A stretch of DNA of 64,000 bases. It comes from an uncultured Ruminococcus sp. Its GTDB lineage: Bacteria > Bacillota > Clostridia > Oscillospirales > Acutalibacteraceae. The first letter of the stretch is position 1, and each line of letters opens with the position of its first letter. The position numbers and the translations under genes were made by a program. The stretch lies in assembly GCA_902777275.1 (NCBI GenBank), contig CACYTI010000009.1, forward strand, positions 1-64,000. The letters are read 5' to 3'. Shown one piece after another: positions 6,853 through 13,955 of this stretch. Under the pieces are notes generated by a model. It did no database searches, was not told the DNA's origin, and saw nothing but the letters and a program-made list of their open reading frames with translations.

Positions 6853-9330
6853 TTACTTTATCTTAACTTTTTTAGTAAGCTTGTTCGCTTCCTTATAAGG
6901 CTTAAAGAGCATAAACAGCATTCCTGCAATCAGGAGGATAGAGATTATCAAGCCGATAATATTCAGGCTGCCCGTGAAAGCTCCGCCGATCTGATTGATG
7001 CAGAGGGCGACTGCATAAGCAAAGCCGCACTGATACAGGATAGCGAACGCCGTCCATTTTGCGGAATTCATCTCACGCTTGATTGCGCCCATAGCTGCAA
7101 AGCAAGGAGCGCAGAGCAGGTTGAACACAAGGAACGAAAATCCGGTAATGCTTGTAAATACCTGTGCGAGCGTCGCCCATGTGCTGAGTTCTCCGCCGCC
7201 ATAGAGCACGCCCATTGTGCCGACGATATTTTCCTTCGCGATAAGTCCTGTGATAGAAGCCACAGCCGCCTGCCAGTTGCCCCAGCCGAGAGGAGCGAAT
7301 ATCCAAGAGATAGCGTTGCCGAAAATAGCAAGTATACTGTTGCCGATCTCGTCCTCAGCAAGCATACCAAACGTGCCGTCTACCCAGCCGAAGCGGCTCA
7401 GGAACCAAAGCACGATGGTTGAAAGCAGAATGATCGTACCCGCCTTTTTGATGAACGACCAGCCGCGCTCCCACATGGAGCGAAGCACGTTGCCGATCGT
7501 CGGCAGGTGGTACGCAGGAAGCTCCATAACGAACGGAGCAGGCTCGCCCGCAAAGGGCTTCGTCTTTTTGAGCATAATACCCGATATGATGATCGCCGCC
7601 ATACCGATAAAGTACGCGCCTGTCGCGACCCACGGGGAACCGCCGAAGATAGCGCCCGCGATCATAGAGATAAACGGCATTTTCGCGCCGCAGGGAATAA
7701 ATGTAGTAGTCATAATGGTCATACGGCGGTCACGCTCGTTTTCTATTGTTCGTGACGCCATGATTCCGGGGATTCCGCAGCCCGTGCCGATAAGGATCGG
7801 TATAAAGGATTTACCGGACAGACCGAATCGGCGGAAGATTCTGTCAAGTACAAACGCGATACGCGCCATATAACCGCAGGCTTCCAATATCGCGAGCAGC
7901 AGGAACAGCACGAGCATCTGCGGAACAAAGCCGAGCACCGCGCCTACGCCGCCGATAATGCCGTCGAGGATAAGTCCCGACAGCCATTCGGGAGCTTTGG
8001 CAGCTTCCAGCCAATTGCCTACAATCGCGGGGATACCCGGAACCCAAACGCCGAATTCGGCAGGATCGTCGGGTTTGCCCTTGTTCTTTTCAAAGGTCTC
8101 GGCGGCGGCTTTTACATCCTCTCCGCTGACGGTTTCCTCACTGACTTTCAAAGTATCCTCGTCTTCTACCTCATAGGTGAATTCATCACTGGCTTTTACG
8201 CTTGCCGCAAATGTTTTGGCAGCAGTAACAGCAACGTCAGGATCATATTCCTCACTCTCAAAATCAAGAGCAGTCAGAACTGCGTCATTGCCGGAGGCTT
8301 CCGCAGAGCCGGTCAATACGCTGATTGCCTCGGCGTGTTCGTCATACTCGCTGTCACCGATAGCAAAAAGATGAAAACCGTCGCCGAAAACGCCGTCGTT
8401 CATCCAATCTGTCGCGGCTTTTCCGACGCCGACCATTGAGATATAGTAAACAAGGAACATTACAAGAATAAATATCGGCAAACCGAGCCAGCGGTTTGTC
8501 ACGACCTTGTCGATTTTGTCGGAGGTCGAGAGTTGTCCTTTTTGCTTATTCTTGTAAACGCCGTCGATGATTTTTCCGATATACAGATAACGTTCGTTGG
8601 TAATAATACTCTCAGCGTCGTCGTCATATTCCAGCTCAACAGCTTTGATGTCGTTTTCGACGTGCTTTTTGGTCGCTTCATCAAGACCGAGCTTTTCAAT
8701 GACCTTTTCATCGCGCTCAAAAATCTTGACCGCGTACCAGCGCTGCTGTTCCTCCGGCAACTCATGAACGCAGGCTTCCTCGATATGCGCGATGGCGTGC
8801 TCTACAGAGCCTTCAAAGGTGTGTTTGGGGACAGGCTTTTTGTCCTCGGCAGCCTTTATCGCGGCTTCTGCCGCCTCCTGAATGCCCTTGTTTTTCAAAG
8901 CAGATATTTCAATCACCGTACAGCCCAACGCCCGGCTAAGCTCCTTTGTGTTGATTTTAACGCCTGTCTTTTCCACAACGTCCATCATATTGATAGCGAC
9001 AACAACAGGGATACCGAGTTCGCAAAGCTGAGTTGTGAGATACAGGTTTCTTTCAAGATTTGTGCCGTCAACGATATTCAATATCGCGTCGGGACGCTCG
9101 TCGATCAGGTAATTACGCGCGACGACTTCCTCCAAAGTGTAGGGAGAAAGGGAGTAAATGCCCGGCAGGTCGGTAATGGTCACGTCGCTGTGCTTTTTGA
9201 GCTTACCTTCCTTTTTCTCGACGGTAACGCCGGGCCAGTTGCCGACGAATTGATTCGCGCCCGTCAGCGCGTTGAACAGCGTTGTTTTACCGCTGTTCGG
9301 GTTGCCAGCAAGGGCAATCGTCATTTTCAT
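6853..9330 (-). CDS. feoB: Ferrous iron transport protein B
   Basis: An 825-residue inner-membrane Fe(II) transporter. The N-terminal G domain has G1 GNPNSGKTTLFNALTG (~9-24), G3 DLPGIYSLSPYTLEE and G4 NMMD, followed by the helical GDI domain. The membrane part contains the FeoB gate motifs, e.g. the GCGIPGIMASRT segment with its conserved Cys and the CGAKMPF segment. Between the first membrane helix (~300) and the first gate (~450) lies an acidic insert of about 90-100 residues that is absent from short FeoB proteins. It follows feoA genes and a DtxR-type regulator in one minus-strand operon, so iron-dependent repression is expected. Confidence 0.97.
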   Translation of the reverse strand: MKMTIALAGNPNSGKTTLFNALTGANQFVGNWPGVTVEKKEGKLKKHSDVTITDLPGIYSLSPYTLEEVVARNYLIDERPDAILNIVDGTNLERNLYLTTQLCELGIPVVVAINMMDVVEKTGVKINTKELSRALGCTVIEISALKNKGIQEAAEAAIKAAEDKKPVPKHTFEGSVEHAIAHIEEACVHELPEEQQRWYAVKIFERDEKVIEKLGLDEATKKHVENDIKAVELEYDDDAESIITNERYLYIGKIIDGVYKNKQKGQLSTSDKIDKVVTNRWLGLPIFILVMFLVYYISMVGVGKAATDWMNDGVFGDGFHLFAIGDSEYDEHAEAISVLTGSAEASGNDAVLTALDFESEEYDPDVAVTAAKTFAASVKASDEFTYEVEDEDTLKVSEETVSGEDVKAAAETFEKNKGKPDDPAEFGVWVPGIPAIVGNWLEAAKAPEWLSGLILDGIIGGVGAVLGFVPQMLVLFLLLAILEACGYMARIAFVLDRIFRRFGLSGKSFIPILIGTGCGIPGIMASRTIENERDRRMTIMTTTFIPCGAKMPFISMIAGAIFGGSPWVATGAYFIGMAAIIISGIMLKKTKPFAGEPAPFVMELPAYHLPTIGNVLRSMWERGWSFIKKAGTIILLSTIVLWFLSRFGWVDGTFGMLAEDEIGNSILAIFGNAISWIFAPLGWGNWQAAVASITGLIAKENIVGTMGVLYGGGELSTWATLAQVFTSITGFSFLVFNLLCAPCFAAMGAIKREMNSAKWTAFAILYQCGFAYAVALCINQIGGAFTGSLNIIGLIISILLIAGMLFMLFKPYKEANKLTKKVKIK

Positions 9331-9411
9331 ATAAGTTCCTCGATTCGTTATTATTGAATTTGCTTCTGCTAACCGCAGTCTATGCTTGTTAGTGCCAAAG
9401 GCGCACTGCCT

Positions 9412-9426
9412 GTCGGCTCAGCCGAC
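9412..9426. repeat. Palindromic repeat GTCGGCTCAGCCGAC (copy 1)
   Basis: Perfect 15-bp palindrome with the feoA stop codon in its centre. The same palindrome occurs at 22167-22181 inside the bioY 3' end, with flanking bases GGCAGT-GCGC shared, and a 13-bp core at 10910-10922. Confidence 0.75.
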
Positions 9427-9639
9427 CTCTACCATTTCAGCGTCAGCCTTGCGGATAGAAAGCTGATAGCCGCGAACGGTTAGTTCCATCGGATCTCCCA
9501 ACGGAGCGACCTTCTGCACCTTGATCTCCACACCCTTGGTGATACCCATGTCCATGATACGGCGCTTGACCGCGCCCTCGCCGTGGAGCTTTTTGACCGT
9601 ACAAGTGCTGCCGATAGCGACCTCTCTGAGTGTTTTCAT
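9418..9639 (-). CDS. feoA: FeoA family protein (FeoB partner)
   Basis: A 73-residue SH3-like FeoA protein: MKTLREVAIGSTCTVKK, RRIMDMGITKGVEIKV, DPMELTVRGYQLSIRK. FeoA is a small cytosolic partner needed for FeoB transport. Good AAGGAGG site upstream. The stop codon TGA lies in the loop of a perfect palindrome (GTCGGC-TGA-GCCGAC on the minus strand), which may help end translation or stabilise the mRNA between feoA and feoB. Confidence 0.95.
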   Translation of the reverse strand: MKTLREVAIGSTCTVKKLHGEGAVKRRIMDMGITKGVEIKVQKVAPLGDPMELTVRGYQLSIRKADAEMVEVG

Positions 9640-9753
9640 ATTCTGTCCTCCTTGAATTTATAAATGTACTGATCCTTCTCTGATCCCGCCGTTGATGAAC
9701 GCCTGAAAAAACAGACGTAAAAAAAGGCGGGCATTGGTGCAGCGTGATGCTGC

Positions 9754-9963
9754 TTAAATCATTATTTTTTGCGCCATTTCCTTGCTGACAGCAATTCGCG
9801 CATTTTTAACATTGACGATCAGATTGCCACCCATAGAGCTGACAACTGTTACAACAGCGCCCGATACAAAACCCAAGTTTTGCAGGTGCGCCCTGACATC
9901 GGAATTTCCGCCGATCCGTTTAATAATATTTTCTTCACCGATAACTGCAAGCGTAAGCGGCAT
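9754..9963 (-). CDS. feoA: Second FeoA family protein
   Basis: A 69-residue FeoA-like protein: MPLTLAVIGEENIIKRIGG, HLQNLGFVSGAVVTVV, NLIVNVKNARIAVSKEMAQKI. Clostridia often carry two FeoA genes before feoB, which may act as a heteromeric pair. Shine-Dalgarno AGAGGT. A palindromic DtxR-type box sits 30 bp upstream at 9994-10007. It lies between the DtxR-type regulator and the other feoA. Confidence 0.93.
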   Translation of the reverse strand: MPLTLAVIGEENIIKRIGGNSDVRAHLQNLGFVSGAVVTVVSSMGGNLIVNVKNARIAVSKEMAQKIMI

Positions 9964-9993
9964 AGCAATACCTCTTTTCTTTTTGATAGCTGA

Positions 9994-10007
9994 TTAGCAC
10001 AGGCTAA
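9994..10007. promoter_or_regulatory. DtxR-type box upstream of second feoA
   Basis: TTAGC-ACAG-GCTAA is a perfect inverted repeat with the same half-sites as the boxes at 10447-10464, 12143-12162 and 12211-12226. Confidence 0.6.
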
Positions 10008-10022
10008 CCGTATGGTATAAAG

Positions 10023-10427
10023 TTATTCGTCTGTTTGCTGAAAAGAAGATGTTTTTCGAATCACCCTCAAAAACTGCCGTAAATCACACAATGCTTTCAG
10101 TGATTCTTCACTGATTCCATGTTCCATATTGCAAGCATCTTCAGCCGCAGTTTTCTTATCCACGCCTAAATCGGTCAACAAGCCGAATATAACACTATTC
10201 CGTTTTATAACGTATTCTCCGACTTTTTCGCCTTTTTCGGTCAGTTCAACGGTTCGGTCAGGTTGAATAACCAAATAACCAGCCGCTTCCATTTCTTTCA
10301 GCGCGACAGATACAGTTGGTTTTGTAACGCCAAGCTCACGCGCGATATACGCGCCGCGCACCAAGCCGTTTTCCCGAAGGCGATAGATGATCCTCATATA
10401 ATCCTCTACCTTTTGATTTCGTTCCAT
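10023..10427 (-). CDS. DtxR/MntR-family metal-dependent transcriptional regulator
   Basis: A 134-residue protein. Residues 1-65 form the winged HTH (VEDYMRIIYRLRENGLVRGAYIARELGVTKPTVSVALKEMEAAGYL), typical of MntR/DtxR/IdeR, and 66-125 the dimerisation/metal-binding part with DACNMEHGISEESL (Cys, Glu and His positioned as metal ligands). The C-terminal SH3 domain of DtxR is missing, as in MntR; FeoA proteins downstream contain such a fold. It is the first gene of the iron-uptake operon and its promoter carries two palindromes, implying autoregulation by Fe(II). Confidence 0.93.
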   Translation of the reverse strand: MERNQKVEDYMRIIYRLRENGLVRGAYIARELGVTKPTVSVALKEMEAAGYLVIQPDRTVELTEKGEKVGEYVIKRNSVIFGLLTDLGVDKKTAAEDACNMEHGISEESLKALCDLRQFLRVIRKTSSFQQTDE

Positions 10428-10446
10428 AGTCGTCCCCTCGGCAAAT

Positions 10447-10464
10447 GGTTAGCTTAAACTAACC
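10447..10464. promoter_or_regulatory. DtxR-type operator 1 in the feo operon leader
   Basis: GGTTAGCTTAAACTAACC is an inverted repeat with outer arms GGTTAG/CTAACC, just upstream of the regulator start at 10427. Confidence 0.65.
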
Positions 10465-10482
10465 CGTCCGTAAACTATAAAA

Positions 10483-10501
10483 GTCAGGCGGTTAGCCTGA
10501 C
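10483..10501. promoter_or_regulatory. Palindrome at the feo operon transcription start
   Basis: GTCAGGC-GGTTA-GCCTGAC is a perfect inverted repeat directly after the -10 box, containing the GGTTAG word. It could be a second operator or an RNA hairpin at the 5' end of the transcript. Confidence 0.55.
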
Positions 10502-10512
10502 CTTACTATGCT

Positions 10513-10541
10513 ATTATAACAGACTTTTTTTGTTTTGTCAA
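10513..10541 (-). promoter_or_regulatory. Promoter of the DtxR-feoA-feoA-feoB operon
   Basis: Minus-strand TTGACA (10541-10536) and TATAAT (10518-10513) with a 17-bp spacer: a perfect consensus promoter. The predicted start site lies within the palindrome at 10483-10501. Confidence 0.88.
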
Positions 10542-11026
10542 GGCTTATTTTTCAAGTATCACGTCCCACGCATGAAAAATCATACTCAAAAAAAAGCGAG
10601 CAATAGTTTTTTCAAAAATCAAAGAGCCATAATCTCCTGAAAATATTTCTGCACGTTAAGCGAAATACAGAATCGTTTCTTTTTTAGGACATTTTCTTTT
10701 TGCCGAACGATTTTTTCATGCGTTTGTCGTGCCTTCGCTTTTTCTTCCTGAACAAACCGCGCCTTTTCTTCGGGAAGCACCTCCGCGTAAAAGCGGTCAA
10801 CGCCTACTTTTTCGGCAATTGCCCGCGCCGTGTGCTTGCTGATAATAAGCTTTTTAACGCAGAAGCGCCCGCTTTACAGCGAGCGCAGATGCAAAATTAT
10901 GAAATGGGTTCGGCTGAGCCGACAATCAATTCGCGTTCCTCACCATGCGATACATCATAGTTTAATTCACGCGTTTTGACGTATAGTTCAACCGAACAAT
11001 CAGAGTGGAAAACAAAAGTAATTATA
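10542..11026. other. Intergenic region, mostly without genes
   Basis: Apart from the heavy-metal ATPase remnant at 10720-10858 and a 13-bp palindrome at 10910-10922 shared with feoA and bioY ends, I see no supportable gene, promoter pair or strong terminator here. Confidence 0.4.
10720..10858 (-). pseudogene. Remnant of a heavy-metal P-type ATPase
   Basis: A minus-strand frame reads SKHTARAIAEKVGVDRFYAE then VLPEEKARFVQEEKAKAR. This matches the P-domain stretch of CopA/CadA-type ATPases that lies between the TGD motif and the GDGxND motif (usually HTAxAIAxxxGIDxVxAEVLPEDKA). The TGD motif and everything downstream are missing and the frame then loses similarity. It is a fragment of roughly 45 codons in the iron locus, with no start or ribosome site. 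Confidence 0.6.
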
Positions 11027-11449
11027 TTAATTGAGCGCCGCGCCGAGATTCTTGCAAGCGGCGACCGCTTCATCATCGGGAGCGTCGTTTGCGATCACGC
11101 ACTCGCAGGCAAGAGATACACCCGCGTTTTGGCAGGCTTCCTGCCAGTCGCGCATCCACTGACCGTCGCCCCAGCCATAGGAGCCGAACAGAGCGACCTT
11201 TTTACCGTTCAGAGTAGGTAAAACCTCGTCGAACATCGGCTGAAATTCATCTTCCTCCAAAACCTCGTCGCCCATTGCGGGGCAGCCGAACGCGATAGCG
11301 TCAAAATCTGCGACCATATCGGCGGAAAAGTCTGAAGCGGCGAATACACTTACCTCAGCGCCGGCTTCCTGCGCGCCCGCCTTAACAGCGTTTGCCATTG
11401 CCTCGGTGTTACCTGTCGCGCTCCAAAAAACGATTGCTATACTATTCAT
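11027..11449 (-). CDS. Flavodoxin
   Basis: A 140-residue short-chain flavodoxin: MNSIAIVFWSATGNTEAMAN carries the FMN-phosphate-binding loop (T/S-x-T-G-N-T-like, here SATGNT), with later flavin-contact segments FGCPAMGDE and LFGSYGWGDGQWM. Flavodoxins replace ferredoxin under iron limitation. The ATG at 11449 follows an AAAGGAC site and is preferred over an upstream in-frame ATG. It lies just downstream of the DUF3793 gene, whose promoter carries DtxR-type boxes, so iron-responsive co-transcription is likely. Confidence 0.94.
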   Translation of the reverse strand: MNSIAIVFWSATGNTEAMANAVKAGAQEAGAEVSVFAASDFSADMVADFDAIAFGCPAMGDEVLEEDEFQPMFDEVLPTLNGKKVALFGSYGWGDGQWMRDWQEACQNAGVSLACECVIANDAPDDEAVAACKNLGAALN

Positions 11450-11551
11450 GATAAATCTGTCCTTTCCATAGATGGAATTATTACTCATTAAAGCCACGCC
11501 GCAGATGTCGTTGTCCTAATAAATTCGACTGTGCAAAAGGCGTGATCGGGT

Positions 11552-11566
11552 GCAGCGTCACGCTGC
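11552..11566. repeat. Palindromic hairpin GCAGCGTCACGCTGC
   Basis: Perfect 15-bp palindrome whose centre on the minus strand is the TGA stop codon of the DUF3793 gene. Related palindromes occur at 9738-9752, 19924-19938 and, on the other strand, around 61711-61726 (with the shared flank GATCGGGTGCAGC). Confidence 0.7.
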
Positions 11567-12115
11567 TGCTTTTTTTACTACTAACTTATTGATCGGTGTG
11601 CCTTGAAGCCATTTGGAATAATAGATGTCGGAGCATTTTTTATACTTGGCAAACGCGCACCGGGCTTTTTCTTCATTACCGTAAACCTTCCAACCGCAGC
11701 ATTTACAGCAGTTTCCCTTATGAAGAATGAAGCCGCGGACATCCTCGGGAGGGTAGCCGAGAAACAATCCGATTTCGTGCGGAAATTCGGGACACTGCTT
11801 CATTCTGCTTTTCAGCCTGCCAATGCAGGATTTACAGTCAAAGCTTTTGTATCCCATTGAAACGAGAATGGCTTTTGCCTGAGGATCGGATAAATCCTTT
11901 TTGAGCTGTGTCGGACGAAACACATATATCAGGGCGCGGCCTTTGCCGAATTCCAATGGCAGCATTTTCACTCCCTTGCAGCTGAAACGCCGGTTAAAAT
12001 CCTGCGCATATTGCTCAACTTCTTGTTTTTGGGAATATACGCATGAAAAAAGATTGGCTGTTTTCAGCCCCGCGAGAGTGGGAGAACAATGCTTGATAAT
12101 CAAATCTTCCGACAT
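11558..12115 (-). CDS. DUF3793 family protein
   Basis: A 185-residue cytosolic protein with the DUF3793 pattern: IKHCSPTLAGLKTANLFSC near the N-terminus, and the downstream EIGLFLGYPPEDVRGFI and KCCGWKVYG with several Cys (CKSCIGRL, CCKCCGW). In Firmicutes this family is found next to flavodoxin and iron-uptake genes, but its biochemistry is not known to me. It is followed by flavodoxin and preceded by a consensus promoter with two inverted repeats of DtxR type. The last codons KKAAA and the stop form part of a hairpin. Confidence 0.88.
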   Translation of the reverse strand: MSEDLIIKHCSPTLAGLKTANLFSCVYSQKQEVEQYAQDFNRRFSCKGVKMLPLEFGKGRALIYVFRPTQLKKDLSDPQAKAILVSMGYKSFDCKSCIGRLKSRMKQCPEFPHEIGLFLGYPPEDVRGFILHKGNCCKCCGWKVYGNEEKARCAFAKYKKCSDIYYSKWLQGTPINKLVVKKAAA

Positions 12116-12142
12116 CTGTTTATTCCTCCGTGGTTTTATTTT

Positions 12143-12162
12143 CAGTTAGCATTAGCTAACTG
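12143..12162. promoter_or_regulatory. DtxR-type box in front of DUF3793 gene
   Basis: CAGTTAGCATTAGCTAACTG is a perfect 20-bp palindrome with TTAGC/GCTAA arms, between promoter and start codon. Confidence 0.65.
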
Positions 12163-12210
12163 ATGTTCAAAAAACAAACATCCTTATCTTGGATGCCGCT
12201 TTTAATTCCA

Positions 12211-12226
12211 GTTACCCATTGCTAAC
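12211..12226. promoter_or_regulatory. Second DtxR-type box at DUF3793 promoter
   Basis: GTTACCCATTGCTAAC has the same outer arms (GTTA/TAAC) and overlaps the predicted start of transcription. Confidence 0.5.
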
Positions 12227-12237
12227 CGAACAAGTGT

Positions 12238-12266
12238 AATATATCATATCTTTTTATTTTTGTCAA
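12238..12266 (-). promoter_or_regulatory. Promoter of DUF3793-flavodoxin operon
   Basis: Minus-strand TTGACA (12266-12261) and TATATT (12243-12238) with a 17-bp spacer. Confidence 0.82.
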
Positions 12267-12276
12267 GAGTTTTTTT

Positions 12277-12317
12277 AAAAAAATGCAACAGGGCTGTCAC
12301 AATAAGCGCAGCCCTGT
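12277..12317 (-). terminator. Terminator of the acetyltransferase gene; copy 2 of the repeated module
   Basis: On the minus strand the stem ACAGGGCTG/CAGCCCTGT (12317-12288) is followed by GCATTTTTTT, a good intrinsic terminator. The 55-bp module 12281-12335 is nearly the same as 5711-5762 beside the Rpn fragment. Confidence 0.85.
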
Positions 12318-12370
12318 AACTGTTTGATAATTTATGAGTCGTAGTTTCAATCTCCCGTAAGCATTTCTGA

Positions 12371-13003
12371 TTATACCGCCCGATACGAATCATTTTTCCT
12401 CGAATTTAAGTATTGCTCTCTTTTTGTTTCCCAATAGTTTTTATCTTCTTCTGTGATTTCACGAATCACACGGCAAGGATTTCCTGCAGCGATGACATTA
12501 GCCGGAATATCTTTCGTTACAACTGAGCCGGAGCCGATCACGCTGCCCTCACCGATCGTAACCCCCGGATTAACAACAACATTGCCGCCCAGCCAAGCGT
12601 TATCGCATATGGTTACGGGTTTGCTGATATCATAACCTGCTGTCCTTACGGGAGCATAGATAGGGTGTGTTGCACTGTAAATACAAGTGCGGGGACCGAT
12701 CATAACGTGTTTCCCGATTCTGACCTTGCAAGCGTCCAAAATAATACAGTCATAATTAAGAAATGTACCGTCGCCAATCTCAATGAATTTGCCGTAATCG
12801 CAGCGGAAAGGCGGCTTTACAGCACACCAGCCATCTATTTTACCTAGTAATTTCTTTAAGATTTCTGTTCTTGTGTCTTCATCGTTTGCGGCAGTATTAT
12901 TATATTGTTCGAGTAATTCCTGCGCACGATAAGACAGAGCGTTGATTTCCTCGTCATCGAAGTAATGCAGTTCTCCGGCGTTCATTAGTTCTGTTTCAGT
13001 CAT
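12371..13003 (-). CDS. Sugar O-acetyltransferase (maltose/galactoside acetyltransferase type)
   Basis: A 210-residue protein with the N-terminal Mac domain (AGELHYFDDEEINALSYRAQELL) and a left-handed beta-helix of hexapeptide repeats (IGPRTCIYSATHPI with catalytic His, WLGGNVVVNPGVTIGEGSVI, VVTKDIPANVIAAGNPCRV). It transfers acetyl from acetyl-CoA to mono- or disaccharides. The ATG at 13003 gives the usual family length; an upstream extension has no family match. It stands alone with a strong terminator. Confidence 0.93.
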   Translation of the reverse strand: MTETELMNAGELHYFDDEEINALSYRAQELLEQYNNTAANDEDTRTEILKKLLGKIDGWCAVKPPFRCDYGKFIEIGDGTFLNYDCIILDACKVRIGKHVMIGPRTCIYSATHPIYAPVRTAGYDISKPVTICDNAWLGGNVVVNPGVTIGEGSVIGSGSVVTKDIPANVIAAGNPCRVIREITEEDKNYWETKREQYLNSRKNDSYRAV

Positions 13004-13243
13004 ATTCTTTCTCGCAATCAAATTGGTTTGGTTTATACATAAATGATACCACAAATCCGAAAATATGGCAATAGAAAAGCGCCGCAAAGCAGGAGAATGT
13101 CCCACTTGGCGGCTGTGCTGATTAATTGTAAATCAAATCTGCATTCAAGCAGGGAGAACATATCTTCTCCCACACGCAACACAGCATCCGCTACAATGGT
13201 TGATCCGATCAGCGTTATTAAACACCATTCGGAAGCTTACAAA

Positions 13244-13954
13244 TTATTCCTTTGAGAAAAACCGCTTCCAAATTGCCACGGAATTCGAGTTGCTGAGCTT
13301 GCGCTCTACGTCAATTCCTGCGGGGCAGATATTATGGCAGGAAAGCGACTTTCCGCAGCCGTCGTAAATATGCTTTTTGTACTCCGTGACGATTTCGTAT
13401 TTCTTTCGCTTTGGCAGCTCCGACAGTATCCTTGAGGCGGGAACGAATGCCGCCGCGCTGAAAAAGCTGTCATCAGCCGTAAAGTTCGGGCACACCTCCA
13501 AACAACAGCCGCATTGAAGGCAGCGCGACGCGTCATATGCGAGATCGGTGTTCTTTTTATTTACGACCGCTTCCCGCTCAAGCCAGTTATGGATGGCGAG
13601 CAGGTTTTCGCGCAAAACACTGCGGTCAACTATCAAATCACGGACAACCGGGAATTTTTTAAGAGGTTCAATTATAATTCTGTTTGATTTAATTTCTCCG
13701 ATTTTTGTATCGCAGGCAAGTCGGGGCAAGCCGTTGATCACCATTGCGCAGGCTCCGCATTTCTTTTGAAGACAACTGCATTCCCACGCGATCTCATTCA
13801 CGGGTTCGCCCGAGGTATCATTTATAACGGCGGCGTTTATTTCCCTAAGCAGCGTCGCGACGGTCGTGCTTTCATCGCAATCCCAAACTAATATCTGAAA
13901 ATACGGCTCAGCTTCGCGGCTTTCCTGCCGTTTGATTTTTATTGTGATCCGCAT
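13244..13954 (-). CDS. frdB: Fumarate reductase/succinate dehydrogenase iron-sulfur subunit
   Basis: A 236-residue electron-transfer subunit. The N-terminal ferredoxin fold binds [2Fe-2S] through CSCLQKKCGAC...LAC (residues ~60-83) and the C-terminal part binds further clusters through CLQCGCCLEVCP and CHNICPAGID. It begins one base after the flavoprotein subunit stop and is the last gene of the operon. Electrons pass between the flavoprotein and the membrane subunit. In an anaerobe fumarate reduction is the likelier direction. Confidence 0.95.
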   Translation of the reverse strand: MRITIKIKRQESREAEPYFQILVWDCDESTTVATLLREINAAVINDTSGEPVNEIAWECSCLQKKCGACAMVINGLPRLACDTKIGEIKSNRIIIEPLKKFPVVRDLIVDRSVLRENLLAIHNWLEREAVVNKKNTDLAYDASRCLQCGCCLEVCPNFTADDSFFSAAAFVPASRILSELPKRKKYEIVTEYKKHIYDGCGKSLSCHNICPAGIDVERKLSNSNSVAIWKRFFSKE

Positions 13955-13955
13955 T

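Noticed and set aside
7217..7873. Long plus-strand frames opposite feoB
   Set aside because: They are antisense shadows of the feoB coding sequence.
9369..9392. CTAAC...GTTAG pair upstream of feoB as another DtxR box
   Set aside because: The arms are 14 bp apart and in the outward orientation, unlike the compact boxes elsewhere.
13043..13255. Plus-strand frame between acetyltransferase and frdB
   Set aside because: Weak ribosome site, composition unlike neighbours, and it overlaps the frdB 3' end in the opposite direction.
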